From contig JAGQRW010000007.1 in NCBI GenBank assembly GCA_020425085.1, forward strand, positions 372,001-436,000: a DNA stretch of 64,000 nucleotides. The letters are read 5' to 3'. The translations under genes were made by a program, and so were the position numbers. This document shows, in pieces, positions 41,674 to 50,403 of this stretch; the stretch's first letter is position 1; each line of letters starts with the position of its first letter. The DNA is from Paracoccaceae bacterium. Lineage in GTDB: Bacteria; Pseudomonadota; Alphaproteobacteria; Rhodobacterales; Rhodobacteraceae. The notes under the pieces were generated by a model, which was not told the origin of the DNA, did not search any database, and worked only from the letters and a program-made list of their open reading frames with translations.

Positions 41674-42849
41674 TCAGTCGCGTTCAAGGCACATGGCAAC
41701 GCCCATGCCGCCGCCGATGCACAATGTGGCAAGGCCCTTTTTGGCGTCGCGGCGTTGCATTTCAAACAACAGCGTGTTGAGGATGCGCGCGCCGGATGCA
41801 CCGATCGGGTGGCCGATGGCAATGGCGCCGCCATTGACGTTGACGATGGCCGGATCCCAGCCCATGTCCTTGTTGACGGCACAGGCCTGGGCGGCAAACG
41901 CCTCGTTCGCCTCGACCAGATCGAGGTCGGATGCGGACCAGCCGGCCTTTTGCAGCGCCTTGCGCGAGGCAAAGATCGGCCCGATGCCCATGATCGACGG
42001 ATCAACCCCGACTGTTGCATAAGAGGCGATGCGCGCCATTGGCTTGATGCCGCGTTTGGCGGCGTTCTCCGCGCTCATCAAAAGAACGGCTGCGGCGCCG
42101 TCATTGATGCCCGAGGCGTTGGCGGCGGTGACGGTGCCGTCGCGGTCAAACGCCGGGCGCAGTTTTGCCATCGCTTCCATGTTGGCGCCATGGCGGATGT
42201 ATTCGTCGGCATCGACCACGGTTTCGCCCTTGCGGGTCTTGATGGTGAAAGCCACGATTTCATCGGCAAAGCGACCGGCCTTTTGCGCGGCTTCCGCCTT
42301 GTTTTGCGAGGCGACGGCGAATTCGTCCTGCTGGTCGCGGCCGATCTGCCATTGCTTGGCGACATTTTCGGCGGTGTTGCCCATGTGATAGCCGTTGAAG
42401 GCATCCCACAACCCGTCCTTGATCATTGAATCGATGAACTTCATGTCGCCCATCTTCTGGCCCTGGCGCAGGTTGGCCACATGCGGTGACATTGACATGT
42501 TTTCCTGGCCGCCCGCAGCAACGATATCGGCATCGCCCAACTGGATATGCTGGGCTGCCAGCGCCACCGCGCGCAGGCCGGACCCGCAGACCTGGTTGAT
42601 GCCCCATGCCGCCGACTCGATCGGCAGGCCGGCATTGACATGCGCCTGACGCGCCGGGTTCTGGCCCTGACCGCCGGACAAGACCTGGCCAAGAATGGTT
42701 TCCGAAACCTCGGCCTTGTCAATGCCGGCGCGCGCAACGATTTCCTGCAACACCGCAGCACCAAGATCATGTGCAGGCGTATTGGCAAAGCTGCCGTTGA
42801 AACTGCCGACTGCGGTCCTTGCGGCCGAGGCGATAACGATATTGGTCAT
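41674..42849 (-). CDS. phaA: Acetyl-CoA acetyltransferase (beta-ketothiolase)
   Basis: A 391-residue thiolase that condenses two acetyl-CoA to acetoacetyl-CoA. The acyl-carrying cysteine is in [14 protein letters not shown] near residue 90; the catalytic His is in [16 protein letters not shown] near residue 348; the second cysteine is in [12 protein letters not shown] near residue 378. With phaB downstream it supplies PHB precursors. A CTGC-N3-GCAG site lies just upstream and may bind PhaR. Confidence 0.95.
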   Translation of the reverse strand: MTNIVIASAARTAVGSFNGSFANTPAHDLGAAVLQEIVARAGIDKAEVSETILGQVLSGGQGQNPARQAHVNAGLPIESAAWGINQVCGSGLRAVALAAQHIQLGDADIVAAGGQENMSMSPHVANLRQGQKMGDMKFIDSMIKDGLWDAFNGYHMGNTAENVAKQWQIGRDQQDEFAVASQNKAEAAQKAGRFADEIVAFTIKTRKGETVVDADEYIRHGANMEAMAKLRPAFDRDGTVTAANASGINDGAAAVLLMSAENAAKRGIKPMARIASYATVGVDPSIMGIGPIFASRKALQKAGWSASDLDLVEANEAFAAQACAVNKDMGWDPAIVNVNGGAIAIGHPIGASGARILNTLLFEMQRRDAKKGLATLCIGGGMGVAMCLERD

Positions 42850-42885
42850 GGTAAGCCCTTTCTGATGTCAAAACCCGATTCGTTT

Positions 42886-42896
42886 CTGCATCGCAG
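42886..42896. promoter_or_regulatory. Possible PhaR operator upstream of phaA
   Basis: CTGCATCGCAG fits the CTGC-N3-4-GCAG target described for the polyhydroxyalkanoate regulator PhaR in Paracoccus. It lies 37 bases from the phaA start in a 270-base gap that is AT-richer than its surroundings. The phaR gene itself is not in the window. Confidence 0.45.
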
Positions 42897-43120
42897 CATA
42901 ATTGCAAAGGGCATCGAAGTCAGCAAAATCAATCCCGCAGCATTATTGCTCGAGATCAACAAAATAGGTCAGATAATTGCGTATTTGCAAGGAAGAAATG
43001 CCCGTTCATGCGCCGCGGCAGTGGCCGACCGATTGAAGCCGGAAGCAATAGTGCGGTCACAAATGCAGGTCGCCACCATGTCGGGGCGCATCCGCATTGC
43101 GTGTTGAGGGTGATGCGGCT

Positions 43121-43954
43121 TCAGCCTGCAGCGCGCGCCTTATCTTCGGTTCGCCAGGCGGGCATGGTTTCGGGCATGCCGAACAGATAGCCTTGCAGGC
43201 AATCGAAACCGGCGGCTTGCAGAAATGCTGCTTCTTCCGGGTATTCCACCGCTTCGGCGACTGTCAGCATGTCGAAATGCTGGCCGATCGACAGAAGGGC
43301 CGCCGTCAGCACCTGATTGTTTGCATCTTCGTGAATGCCGCGAATGAACTGGCCGTCGATTTTCAGGATGTCGAAATAGAAATCCTTGAAATAGCGAAAT
43401 GCGGTATAACCAGCACCGAAATCGTCCAGTGCAAAGCTGATGCCGCGCCGGTGCAGATCGGCCATGAAAACGGTGACCAGTTCCGGCATTATCATCGCCG
43501 AACTTTCGGTGATTTCAAGGATCAGACGTTCGGCAACCGTCTTGTCGCGCGCGAGGCCGGTATTCAGCACCTCCATCCAGTGCGGGTATCCGATGCTGCG
43601 CGCCGACATGTTGATTGACAGCCTGAGCGACGGCACCTCGGCCAGTTCGCGCAATCCGATTTCCAGCGCATTGCAGTCGAGTATCCGTCCGATTTCACGG
43701 GTTTCCGCCGTCGGCATGAAGCGCCCGGCAGGCAGCAACCTGCCGTCTTCATCAAGAATACGGATCAACCCTTCAAAAAATGCCGGGCGATCGCTGTTCC
43801 TGGCGCTGACCACTGGCTGATAGGCCAGCATCAGGTTTTTCTGCCGGATTGCTTGTTCGATTGTCTGCTGGATGCCTTGCTCGCGCTTGGAGGCGGCATA
43901 GTTCAGCGGCGAGTCCATTTCGCCATTGTCAAGGTAACTTGCCTCGGCTGCCAT
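43121..43954 (-). CDS. EAL-domain protein (c-di-GMP phosphodiesterase-like)
   Basis: A 277-residue stand-alone EAL domain without GGDEF or sensor domain. The signature is EGL (AFFEGLIRI) in place of EAL. Other expected residues are visible: Asn in SINMSARS, Glu in LEITESSAM, the Asp pair in ALDDFGAGYTAF, Lys in LKIDGQFIRG, Glu in VAEAVEYPEE and Gln in CLQGYLFG. It may hydrolyse c-di-GMP or only bind it. The ATG at 43954 is preferred because AAAGGA is 7 bases ahead. It is divergent from tag. Confidence 0.87.
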   Translation of the reverse strand: MAAEASYLDNGEMDSPLNYAASKREQGIQQTIEQAIRQKNLMLAYQPVVSARNSDRPAFFEGLIRILDEDGRLLPAGRFMPTAETREIGRILDCNALEIGLRELAEVPSLRLSINMSARSIGYPHWMEVLNTGLARDKTVAERLILEITESSAMIMPELVTVFMADLHRRGISFALDDFGAGYTAFRYFKDFYFDILKIDGQFIRGIHEDANNQVLTAALLSIGQHFDMLTVAEAVEYPEEAAFLQAAGFDCLQGYLFGMPETMPAWRTEDKARAAG

Positions 43955-44052
43955 CTGCCTGTCCTTTCGCGTTTTGTTCCTGGCCACATTGCCGCCCGAC
44001 TCCTTACAAAAGCATTAATATTCGCTTTTTGTTCCAATTTTGCTAAACTGCA

Positions 44053-44064
44053 AGCTAATTAGCT
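44053..44064. promoter_or_regulatory. 12-bp palindrome in the EAL/tag divergent promoter
   Basis: AGCTAATTAGCT is its own reverse complement and ends 23 bases ahead of the tag start, in an AT-rich gap. It is a possible operator; the regulator is unknown. Confidence 0.4.
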
Positions 44065-44087
44065 AACTATCGGAAAGATAAAAATAA

Positions 44088-44654
44088 ATGACGAAACGAT
44101 GTGGCTGGTGCGGGCAAGAGGAAATTTATATCCGCTATCACGACAGCGAATGGGGCGTACCGGAACGCGATAGCCGTGCGCTGTGGGAGAAACTGATTCT
44201 CGACGGTTTCCAGGCCGGGCTTAGCTGGCTGACCATCTTGAAGAAGCGCGATGCCTTTCGCCGCGCCTTTGATGGCTTTGATCCCCACAAGGTTGCAGCC
44301 TATGACAAGGCGGATATCGAACGATTGCTGGCCGACAAAAGAATTGTGCGCCATCGCGGCAAGATCGAAGCCGCCATTGGCAACGCCCGCGCCTGGCAGG
44401 AAATCGAGGCGCGGCAAGGGTTTGATCAGTTCTTGTGGAAATACGTTGATGGCCGGCCATTGCAGACCAATTTCGCCTCTGAGGCAGAGGTGCCTGCGCA
44501 GACGCCGCTATCGGTCATGGTGTCAAAAGACCTGAAATCGGCAGGGTTCCGATTTTGCGGCCCGACCATCACCTATGCCTTCATGGAGGCAATCGGACTG
44601 GTCAACGACCACGTCACCGGTTGCCACCGCCATGCCGAGGTGCAGCGGCTTTAA
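44088..44654 (+). CDS. tag: DNA-3-methyladenine glycosylase I
   Basis: A 188-residue DNA repair enzyme that removes 3-methyladenine. The N-terminal RCGWCG and YHDSEWGVP supply the cysteine and first histidine of the zinc site, and HVTGCHRHAEV near the end supplies the rest. ILDGFQAGLSWLTILKKRDAF is the family's helix-hairpin segment. Its stop overlaps the stop of the convergent sterol-desaturase-family gene by 4 bases. Confidence 0.95.
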   Translation: MTKRCGWCGQEEIYIRYHDSEWGVPERDSRALWEKLILDGFQAGLSWLTILKKRDAFRRAFDGFDPHKVAAYDKADIERLLADKRIVRHRGKIEAAIGNARAWQEIEARQGFDQFLWKYVDGRPLQTNFASEAEVPAQTPLSVMVSKDLKSAGFRFCGPTITYAFMEAIGLVNDHVTGCHRHAEVQRL

Positions 44655-45568
44655 CCTTCTGCGGGTTCGCGTTGCCGTGCCATGTGTTTGGCCTTGATCT
44701 GGTCCGATGTATTGCGGCTGCCATCATGGCTCCAGCCGGGGGGTGCAAAGGCGTACATCAACCGTGACCTAAGGTTGATTCCCGGCTTGAATACATCGCG
44801 CAGAAGGCCAAGCCATTCGTGAAATGCCACTCTTAACGGATTGAAGGTGCCAAGGTTATCTACCAGCCCGTATTCGACCTTTTCGTCGTCACTCTCGGGT
44901 ACAAATGTACCGAACAGTTTGTCCCAGATGATGAAAACCCCGGCATAATTTGCATCAAGATACATCGCATTGCGCCCATGATGCACGCGGTGGTGGCTGG
45001 GAGTATTCATCACTGCCTCAAACCAGGCGGGCAGGCGGCTGATCGCCTCGGTGTGGATCCAGAACTGATAGATCAGGTTCACGCCGCCAACGAACAGGAT
45101 CATTGCCGGGTGAAAACCAAGCAGGATCATCGGCGCGCTGAGGGCCATCATCATGGTCAGATGCCCGGTCCAGGTCTGCCTGAGGGCGGTTGTCAGGTTG
45201 TAATGCTGACTGGAATGGTGATTGACATGGCTGGCCCAGACCCATCGTACCCGGTGGCCCAGCCGATGCACCCAGTAATAGCGCAGATCGTCCAGCACAA
45301 ATGCCAGTACCACCACCCAGACAGATCTGCCGAGATCAAACAGCCGGAACTGCCATAGCCAGATGAAAAAGCCCCAGACGACAAAGGCCAGGGCAATGCC
45401 AATCGCCACATTGCCTGCCCCCAGCAGCAATGAGGTCAAGGCATCGCGCACCTCATAGCGCCCGCCGCGCCCGGTAAGCCTGATCCACAGCAGTTCGGCA
45501 ATGATCAGCAGGATGAAACCCGGCACCGCCCAGTTGACGACATCGGGATAGCTGAGGTTGGCAGTCAT
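44651..45568 (-). CDS. Sterol desaturase / fatty acid hydroxylase family protein
   Basis: A 305-residue membrane protein with several helices and the diiron His clusters of the family: HRLGH, HVNHHSS and HRVHHGR, plus HTEAISRLP. Such enzymes hydroxylate or desaturate lipids or carotenoids; in alphaproteobacteria some modify ornithine lipids. The substrate is unknown here. The ATG at 45568 is chosen because it overlaps the upstream gene's stop as ATGA; a start 27 bases further upstream is less likely. Confidence 0.88.
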   Translation of the reverse strand: MTANLSYPDVVNWAVPGFILLIIAELLWIRLTGRGGRYEVRDALTSLLLGAGNVAIGIALAFVVWGFFIWLWQFRLFDLGRSVWVVVLAFVLDDLRYYWVHRLGHRVRWVWASHVNHHSSQHYNLTTALRQTWTGHLTMMMALSAPMILLGFHPAMILFVGGVNLIYQFWIHTEAISRLPAWFEAVMNTPSHHRVHHGRNAMYLDANYAGVFIIWDKLFGTFVPESDDEKVEYGLVDNLGTFNPLRVAFHEWLGLLRDVFKPGINLRSRLMYAFAPPGWSHDGSRNTSDQIKAKHMARQREPAEG

Positions 45569-45960
45569 CGGTTCACTTTCAGTAAATCCAGCCAATGCCG
45601 GCGTTCTGTGCTGTCAAGGGGGATGTCGATACGGGGTGCGGTGAAATCATGGGTGGTGATCCGCAACCCGCCGTTTGTTTCCCGAATGTCGCAATCCGGT
45701 GTCAGCAGGCGGTTTACCGGATCGGCCCCGAACGACCATAGTATCCCCGGTCCGGTCGCGGTTTCCACCAGCGCATGACTGCCGGCAGGGTTCAGATGCA
45801 CCGACCTTGCCGGGGCGTCCGGATTGCGGCGGTTCCAGATTTCTGCCGCCTGATCCCGGGCCGTGAAAACCAGGGGTGGTGTCGGCTGCAACAGCCAGAC
45901 CAGACCGACCCCGCCGACAATGCCGGCGATCACCAGGGGCAAAAGGATTTCCAGTGGCAC
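45565..45960 (-). CDS. Membrane-anchored protein of unknown function, about 131 aa
   Basis: With a GTG start at 45960 (GGAG about 9 bases ahead) this is a 131-residue protein with one N-terminal transmembrane helix (LEILLPLVIAGIVGGVGLVWLL) and a soluble part of about 100 residues, including VHLNPAGSHALVETATGPGI and LDSTERRHWLDLL. A longer start at 46071 would overlap the TlpA gene end and adds unlikely sequence. It is coupled to the downstream hydroxylase gene. No family is recognised. Confidence 0.7.
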   Translation of the reverse strand: MPLEILLPLVIAGIVGGVGLVWLLQPTPPLVFTARDQAAEIWNRRNPDAPARSVHLNPAGSHALVETATGPGILWSFGADPVNRLLTPDCDIRETNGGLRITTHDFTAPRIDIPLDSTERRHWLDLLKVNR

Positions 45961-46039
45961 GAATGTCGGCTCCGGCGGGTTGGGTTTGCGCCAAAGGTTA
46001 GTCAGCCTGCGGGTTGAGTCAACAAAGCAGTTTATGCCC

Positions 46040-46627
46040 CTAATTCGCCTGTTCGGCCCGATCTGCGGCAATCACCGCCGTCAGAAACGCCACCGCCTCG
46101 GGGCTGTGCCAGTCTGCATCGCCGCGCATGCGGGCGATTTCCTGCCCGTCGCGGTTCAAGAGCAGGGTGATCGGCAGTCCGAAAACACCCGCGGCCGCCG
46201 CCAGTGCCTGTTTCGGGTCCAGCAGGGTTTCAAGCCGGGTGATGCCAGCTTCGCCAAAGAACTTGTGGATTGCCTCGGGTGGATTGCGGCCGACGGCCAC
46301 CAGGAGCACCTGAAAATCATCGCTGCCAAGTTCCCCCTGCAGCGCGTCGAGTTGCGGCATTTCCTTGCGGCAGGGCGCGCACCAGGTAGCCCAGAAATTC
46401 ACCAGCATGTATTTACCCTGAAACGATGCAGGGCGGCGCACGCCTCCGGCCATGTCAGCCACCGGAATGTCGGGCAGTGCGACCGGTGTTTCATGGATCG
46501 CCAACTTGCGCATTTCGCCGGTTCTGAGCGCGGTCATCGCTTCGGGCGACAGGCCATTTGCCAAGGCAGGGTTTGCAAGGACGCTCAAGGCGACGTATAG
46601 CACGGCTGACAACAAGGCTTGGGTCAT
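46040..46627 (-). CDS. TlpA-like thiol-disulfide oxidoreductase
   Basis: A 195-residue protein with a signal peptide (residues 1-23, cleaved near ALANG) and a thioredoxin fold. The active site is [13 protein letters not shown] near residue 82, a C-A-P-C pair; the cis-proline region is [12 protein letters not shown]. TlpA/ResA-type proteins reduce disulfides in the periplasm, often for cytochrome c or oxidase assembly. It is divergent from argH with about 30 bases between, a common order in Rhodobacterales. Confidence 0.9.
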   Translation of the reverse strand: MTQALLSAVLYVALSVLANPALANGLSPEAMTALRTGEMRKLAIHETPVALPDIPVADMAGGVRRPASFQGKYMLVNFWATWCAPCRKEMPQLDALQGELGSDDFQVLLVAVGRNPPEAIHKFFGEAGITRLETLLDPKQALAAAAGVFGLPITLLLNRDGQEIARMRGDADWHSPEAVAFLTAVIAADRAEQAN

Positions 46628-46658
46628 TCACGGGTCTCCTTCAGGCGGAAAGAACATC

Positions 46659-48053
46659 ATGTCGGACAGCAAATCCCAAAACGCAATGTGGGGCGGGCGT
46701 TTCGCCTCGGGGCCTGATGCCATCATGGAGGCCATAAACGCCTCGATCGGGTTTGACAAACGCCTGGCGCGTCAGGATATCGAAGGCTCACGCGCCCACG
46801 CGGCGATGTTGGCGGCGACCGGTATCATTACCGATAGCGATGCAAACGCGATCAGGAAAGGCCTGCTCACGATCTTGTCAGAAATAGAGGCGGGCAAATT
46901 CAACTACTCCACGACGCTTGAAGATATCCACATGAATATCGAGGCGCGGCTGAAGGAACTGATCGGTGAACCTGCGGGGCGGCTGCATACCGCACGTTCA
47001 AGGAACGATCAGGTGGCGACGGATTTCAAGCTGTGGGTGCGCGATCAGTTTGACGCGGCGATTGGCGGGCTGGATGCACTGATCGGCGCGTTGCTGGATC
47101 AGGCTGAGGCGGGGGCCGACATGGTGATGCCGGGGTTTACCCATCTTCAGGTGGCGCAACCGGTGACATGGGGGCATCACATGATGGCCTATGTGGAAAT
47201 GCTTGGCCGCGACTTGGGGCGGATGCGCGACGCGCGGGTCAGGATGAACGAATGCCCGCTGGGGGCGGCGGCGCTGGCGGGAACCTCGTTTCCCATCGAC
47301 CGGGACATGACGGCGGCGGCGCTTGGTTTTGATCGGCCGGCGGCGAATTCGCTGGATGCGGTGGCAGATCGCGATTTCGCGCTGGAATTCCTGTCTGCCG
47401 CCAGTATTACCGCGACGCATCTGTCGCGGCTGGCCGAGGAACTGGTGATCTGGTCGTCGGCGCAGTTCCGTTTTGTCACCCTAAGCGACCGGTTTTCGAC
47501 CGGCTCCAGCATCATGCCGCAGAAAAAGAATCCCGATGCGGCTGAACTGATCCGCGCCAAGGTCGGGCGGATCAACGGCGCGCTGGTGGCGCTTTTGACG
47601 GTGATGAAGGGGCTGCCCTTGGCCTATTCCAAGGACATGCAGGAAGACAAGGAACAGGTGTTCGATGCCGCCGACAGCCTGATGCTGGCATTGGCGGCGA
47701 TGACCGGTATGATTGCCGACATGGCCCCGAACCCCAAGGCGCTGGAAACCGCTGCCGCGTCGGGTTTTTCTACCGCTACCGATCTGGCCGACTGGCTGGT
47801 GCGCCAGCTGAACCTGCCGTTCCGTGAGGCGCATCACATCACCGGCGCCTTGGTGAAACTGGCCGAGGACAAGGGCTGTGATCTGCCGGATCTGGCGCTG
47901 AAGGACATGCAGAACGAGCATCCGGCCATCAATATGCAAGTTTATGACGTATTAGGTGTTTACAACTCAACCCAAAGTAGAGTTAGCTATGGCGGTACAG
48001 CACCGGTTCAGGTTCGTGCGCAGATCGCCCGCTGGCGGGAGGTTCTGAAATGA
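46659..48053 (+). CDS. argH: Argininosuccinate lyase
   Basis: A 464-residue enzyme of the fumarase/aspartase superfamily that splits argininosuccinate into arginine and fumarate. The superfamily signature [16 protein letters not shown] lies near residue 282; the N-terminal [11 protein letters not shown] and the active-site [16 protein letters not shown] near residue 108 are typical. The ATG at 46659 fits the family; the frame runs on into the divergent TlpA gene but that part is not coding. Its stop overlaps a tiny lipoprotein gene. Confidence 0.95.
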   Translation: MSDSKSQNAMWGGRFASGPDAIMEAINASIGFDKRLARQDIEGSRAHAAMLAATGIITDSDANAIRKGLLTILSEIEAGKFNYSTTLEDIHMNIEARLKELIGEPAGRLHTARSRNDQVATDFKLWVRDQFDAAIGGLDALIGALLDQAEAGADMVMPGFTHLQVAQPVTWGHHMMAYVEMLGRDLGRMRDARVRMNECPLGAAALAGTSFPIDRDMTAAALGFDRPAANSLDAVADRDFALEFLSAASITATHLSRLAEELVIWSSAQFRFVTLSDRFSTGSSIMPQKKNPDAAELIRAKVGRINGALVALLTVMKGLPLAYSKDMQEDKEQVFDAADSLMLALAAMTGMIADMAPNPKALETAAASGFSTATDLADWLVRQLNLPFREAHHITGALVKLAEDKGCDLPDLALKDMQNEHPAINMQVYDVLGVYNSTQSRVSYGGTAPVQVRAQIARWREVLK

Positions 48054-48172
48054 GTGTGCGTATCCTGGTCCTGTGGCTGGCGGCAACCCTGGCGCTGGCA
48101 AGCTGCGGCATAGACGGCGAGCCTCTGACGCCACCGGCGAAATCCTCCAAATCGGAGGTATCGCCGGTCTGA
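48050..48172 (+). CDS. Small LptM-like lipoprotein, 40 aa
   Basis: A 40-residue lipoprotein with a basic-hydrophobic signal ([19 protein letters not shown]), lipobox L-A-S-C, and a mature part beginning [11 protein letters not shown]. LptM/YifL-type lipoproteins begin CGxxGPLxxP and lie near lysA in many proteobacteria; they help mature the LptD LPS translocon. The start overlaps the argH stop (ATGA), and lysA is three genes downstream. The function is inferred from pattern and place. Confidence 0.72.
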   Translation: MSVRILVLWLAATLALASCGIDGEPLTPPAKSSKSEVSPV

Positions 48173-48188
48173 CCCAAGGAGACAGGCG

Positions 48189-48737
48189 ATGAATCCCCTT
48201 ACTTCCCTACTGAAATCCGCAACCCTGGCACTGATGCTTGTCGGCGGTGCCGCAATGGCCGATGATTCCCCGACCATGCTGACGGTGACCGGCGATGTCA
48301 CCAATCCGAACCGCGCGGGTTTCAGTCAGGACAACGACAAGTTCTTTGGCCATTACGACGTTGATTTCAAAAACGCGGCGATGTTCTCGTTCGACAAGCT
48401 GCAGGGCCTGAAAACGGTTTCGGTCAAGGCAGATTTCCCCAAGGGACGACAGGTCCATACCTACGAAGGCCCGCTTCTGGCGGATGTACTGGCAGCCGCA
48501 GGCGCTGCGGGCAAGACCGTGACCGTGCAGGCGCTGGATGGTTACGCGGTCGAGGCACCCTTGGAAGAAATGATCGCCAAGGGGGCGGTGGTTGCCTATA
48601 AACGCGACGGCAAGATGTTCGGCATCGGTGATTTCGGCCCCACCCAGATCGTGTTTCCGCGCGCTGAACGCGACGACCTCAAGGACATGAACGACGATCT
48701 TTGGGTCTGGTCGATATTCCATATCCGGGTGGAATAG
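48189..48737 (+). CDS. Small periplasmic molybdopterin-binding-domain protein
   Basis: A 182-residue protein with a signal peptide (residues 1-24, cleaved near AAMAD). The mature part, with LTVTGDVTNPNR, YEGPLLADVLAAAG, VTVQALDGYAVEAPLEEM and FGPTQIVFPRAERDD, resembles the sulfite-oxidase-type molybdopterin-binding domain. It has no cysteine in the mature part that could ligate molybdenum, so cofactor binding is doubtful. It is followed by a DUF2834 membrane protein and lysA. Confidence 0.75.
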   Translation: MNPLTSLLKSATLALMLVGGAAMADDSPTMLTVTGDVTNPNRAGFSQDNDKFFGHYDVDFKNAAMFSFDKLQGLKTVSVKADFPKGRQVHTYEGPLLADVLAAAGAAGKTVTVQALDGYAVEAPLEEMIAKGAVVAYKRDGKMFGIGDFGPTQIVFPRAERDDLKDMNDDLWVWSIFHIRVE

Positions 48738-48791
48738 TCTAAGGCCATCCTTCGGGGCGCAGACGAATGCGCCCCGTCACAGGAATTGGCC

Positions 48792-49109
48792 ATGTCGGTA
48801 CTGCGTCTGATCTATCTTTGTCTGGCTGTTGTCGGCGCGGTGGTGCCGATGCTCCACTACCTGCCATGGGCGCGGCAGAACGGTTTTGATCCCGGCCTGC
48901 TGGTGGCCACCTGGAAGGTCAACCCGGCCAGTACTGCACTTTATTACGACATTCTGATTTCGGCCATAGCGCTCAACGTCTGGATTGTGGCGGAAATCTA
49001 TGTGCGCAGGGATTACTGGGTTTTGATCTGCCTGCCTTTGACCTATCTTGTAGGCGTATCCTGCGGCTTGCCGCTGTTTTTATTCCTTCGCTCAAGGCCG
49101 GTGCGATAA
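48792..49109 (+). CDS. DUF2834 membrane protein
   Basis: A 105-residue protein with three hydrophobic helices (LIYLCLAVVGAVVPMLHYLP, ALYYDILISAIALNVWIVAE, VLICLPLTYLVGVSCGLPLF). It matches the DUF2834 family of small membrane proteins without known function. The ATG at 48792 has AGGA 7 bases ahead; a TTG two codons upstream is less likely. It ends one base before the lysA start. Confidence 0.85.
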   Translation: MSVLRLIYLCLAVVGAVVPMLHYLPWARQNGFDPGLLVATWKVNPASTALYYDILISAIALNVWIVAEIYVRRDYWVLICLPLTYLVGVSCGLPLFLFLRSRPVR

Positions 49110-49110
49110 G

Positions 49111-50376
49111 ATGGATCATTTCCTATATCAGAATGGCGCACTTCACGCCGAAGACGTGGCGATCAGTGACATCGCTGCGGCGGTGGGGACACCGTTTTAC
49201 GTCTATTCCGCCGCCACGTTGCGCCGCCACTACAAGCTGTTTCAGGAGGCGCTTCACGGTATGGATCACCTGATCTGCTTTGCCATGAAGGCCAATGGCA
49301 ATCTGGCGGTCCTGAAACTGATGGCGGATCTTGGTGCCGGGATCGACGTGGTGTCGATCGGCGAATACCACAAGGCACGCGCCGCTGGGGTGCCAGGTGA
49401 GCGGATCGTGTTTTCCGGCGTCGGCAAGACCCGCGACGAGATGCGGGCGGCGCTGATCGGCGGCATCCGTCAGTTCAATGTCGAAAGCGAACCGGAACTT
49501 CTGGCGCTTGGTCAGGTAGCGACCGGCCTTGGCAAGACCGCCCCCATCACCATCCGCGTCAACCCCGATGTCGATGCGAAAACCCATGCCAAGATCGCCA
49601 CCGGCAAATCGGAAAACAAGTTCGGTATTCCGATTGCCAAAGCCCGCGAAGTCTTTGCCCAGGCCGCAAACCTGCCGGGGATCGAGGTGGTCGGTATCGA
49701 CGTTCATATCGGCTCGCAACTGACCGATCTTTCGCCTTACGAGATGGCGTTTACCAAGGTCGCCGACCTGACCCGCGCCTTGAGGTCGGATGGACATGAC
49801 ATCCGGCGGCTGGACCTTGGTGGCGGCCTTGGCATTCCTTATGAACGCAGCAATCTGGCACCCCCCTTGCCAATGGAATATGGTGCCGTGATCCGTCAGA
49901 CCCTTGGCGATCTGGGTTGCGAGATCGAAATCGAGCCGGGTCGCCTGATTGCCGGTAATGCCGGATTGCTGGTCAGTTCGGTGATCTATCTGAAGGAGGG
50001 CGAGGGGCGGAATTTCCTTATTCTCGATGCGGCAATGAATGATCTGATCCGCCCGGCGATGTATGACGCCTATCACGATATTGTTGCGGTGGCGCAACCT
50101 GCTGCGGGCTGCGAGCTTCGACCGGTCGATGTCGTCGGGCCGGTATGTGAAAGTGGGGATACCTTTGCCAGGGCGCGCGCTCTGCCGCCGCTTGTTTCCG
50201 GCGATCTGGTGGCGTTTCGCTCGGCCGGTGCCTATGGCGCGGTGATGGCCTCGGAATATAACGGCCGCCCGCTGGTGCCGGAAGTTCTGGTAGAAGGGGA
50301 TCAATTTGCCGTCATTCGGGCGCGTCCGAGCTTGGAAGAAATGATAATGCGCGATAGAATTCCCGAATGGCTCTAG
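49111..50376 (+). CDS. lysA: Diaminopimelate decarboxylase
   Basis: A 421-residue fold-type III PLP enzyme, the last step of lysine synthesis. TPFYVYSAATLRRHY opens the domain; the PLP lysine is in ICFAMKANGNLAVLKLM near residue 58; HIGSQLTDLSPY is near residue 200; the glycine-rich phosphate site is DLGGGLGIPY; GPVCESGDTFA near residue 346 supplies the active-site cysteine. It follows the DUF2834 gene with one base between. Confidence 0.95.
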   Translation: MDHFLYQNGALHAEDVAISDIAAAVGTPFYVYSAATLRRHYKLFQEALHGMDHLICFAMKANGNLAVLKLMADLGAGIDVVSIGEYHKARAAGVPGERIVFSGVGKTRDEMRAALIGGIRQFNVESEPELLALGQVATGLGKTAPITIRVNPDVDAKTHAKIATGKSENKFGIPIAKAREVFAQAANLPGIEVVGIDVHIGSQLTDLSPYEMAFTKVADLTRALRSDGHDIRRLDLGGGLGIPYERSNLAPPLPMEYGAVIRQTLGDLGCEIEIEPGRLIAGNAGLLVSSVIYLKEGEGRNFLILDAAMNDLIRPAMYDAYHDIVAVAQPAAGCELRPVDVVGPVCESGDTFARARALPPLVSGDLVAFRSAGAYGAVMASEYNGRPLVPEVLVEGDQFAVIRARPSLEEMIMRDRIPEWL

Positions 50377-50403
50377 TTCCGGGCCGGATCAGTGCTGGGC
50401 ATC

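Noticed and set aside
42867-43107. A small plus-strand frame upstream of phaA ([19 protein letters not shown]...)
   Set aside because: It lies in the AT-rich promoter region, has no good Shine-Dalgarno and covers the PhaR-like site; coding is not supported.
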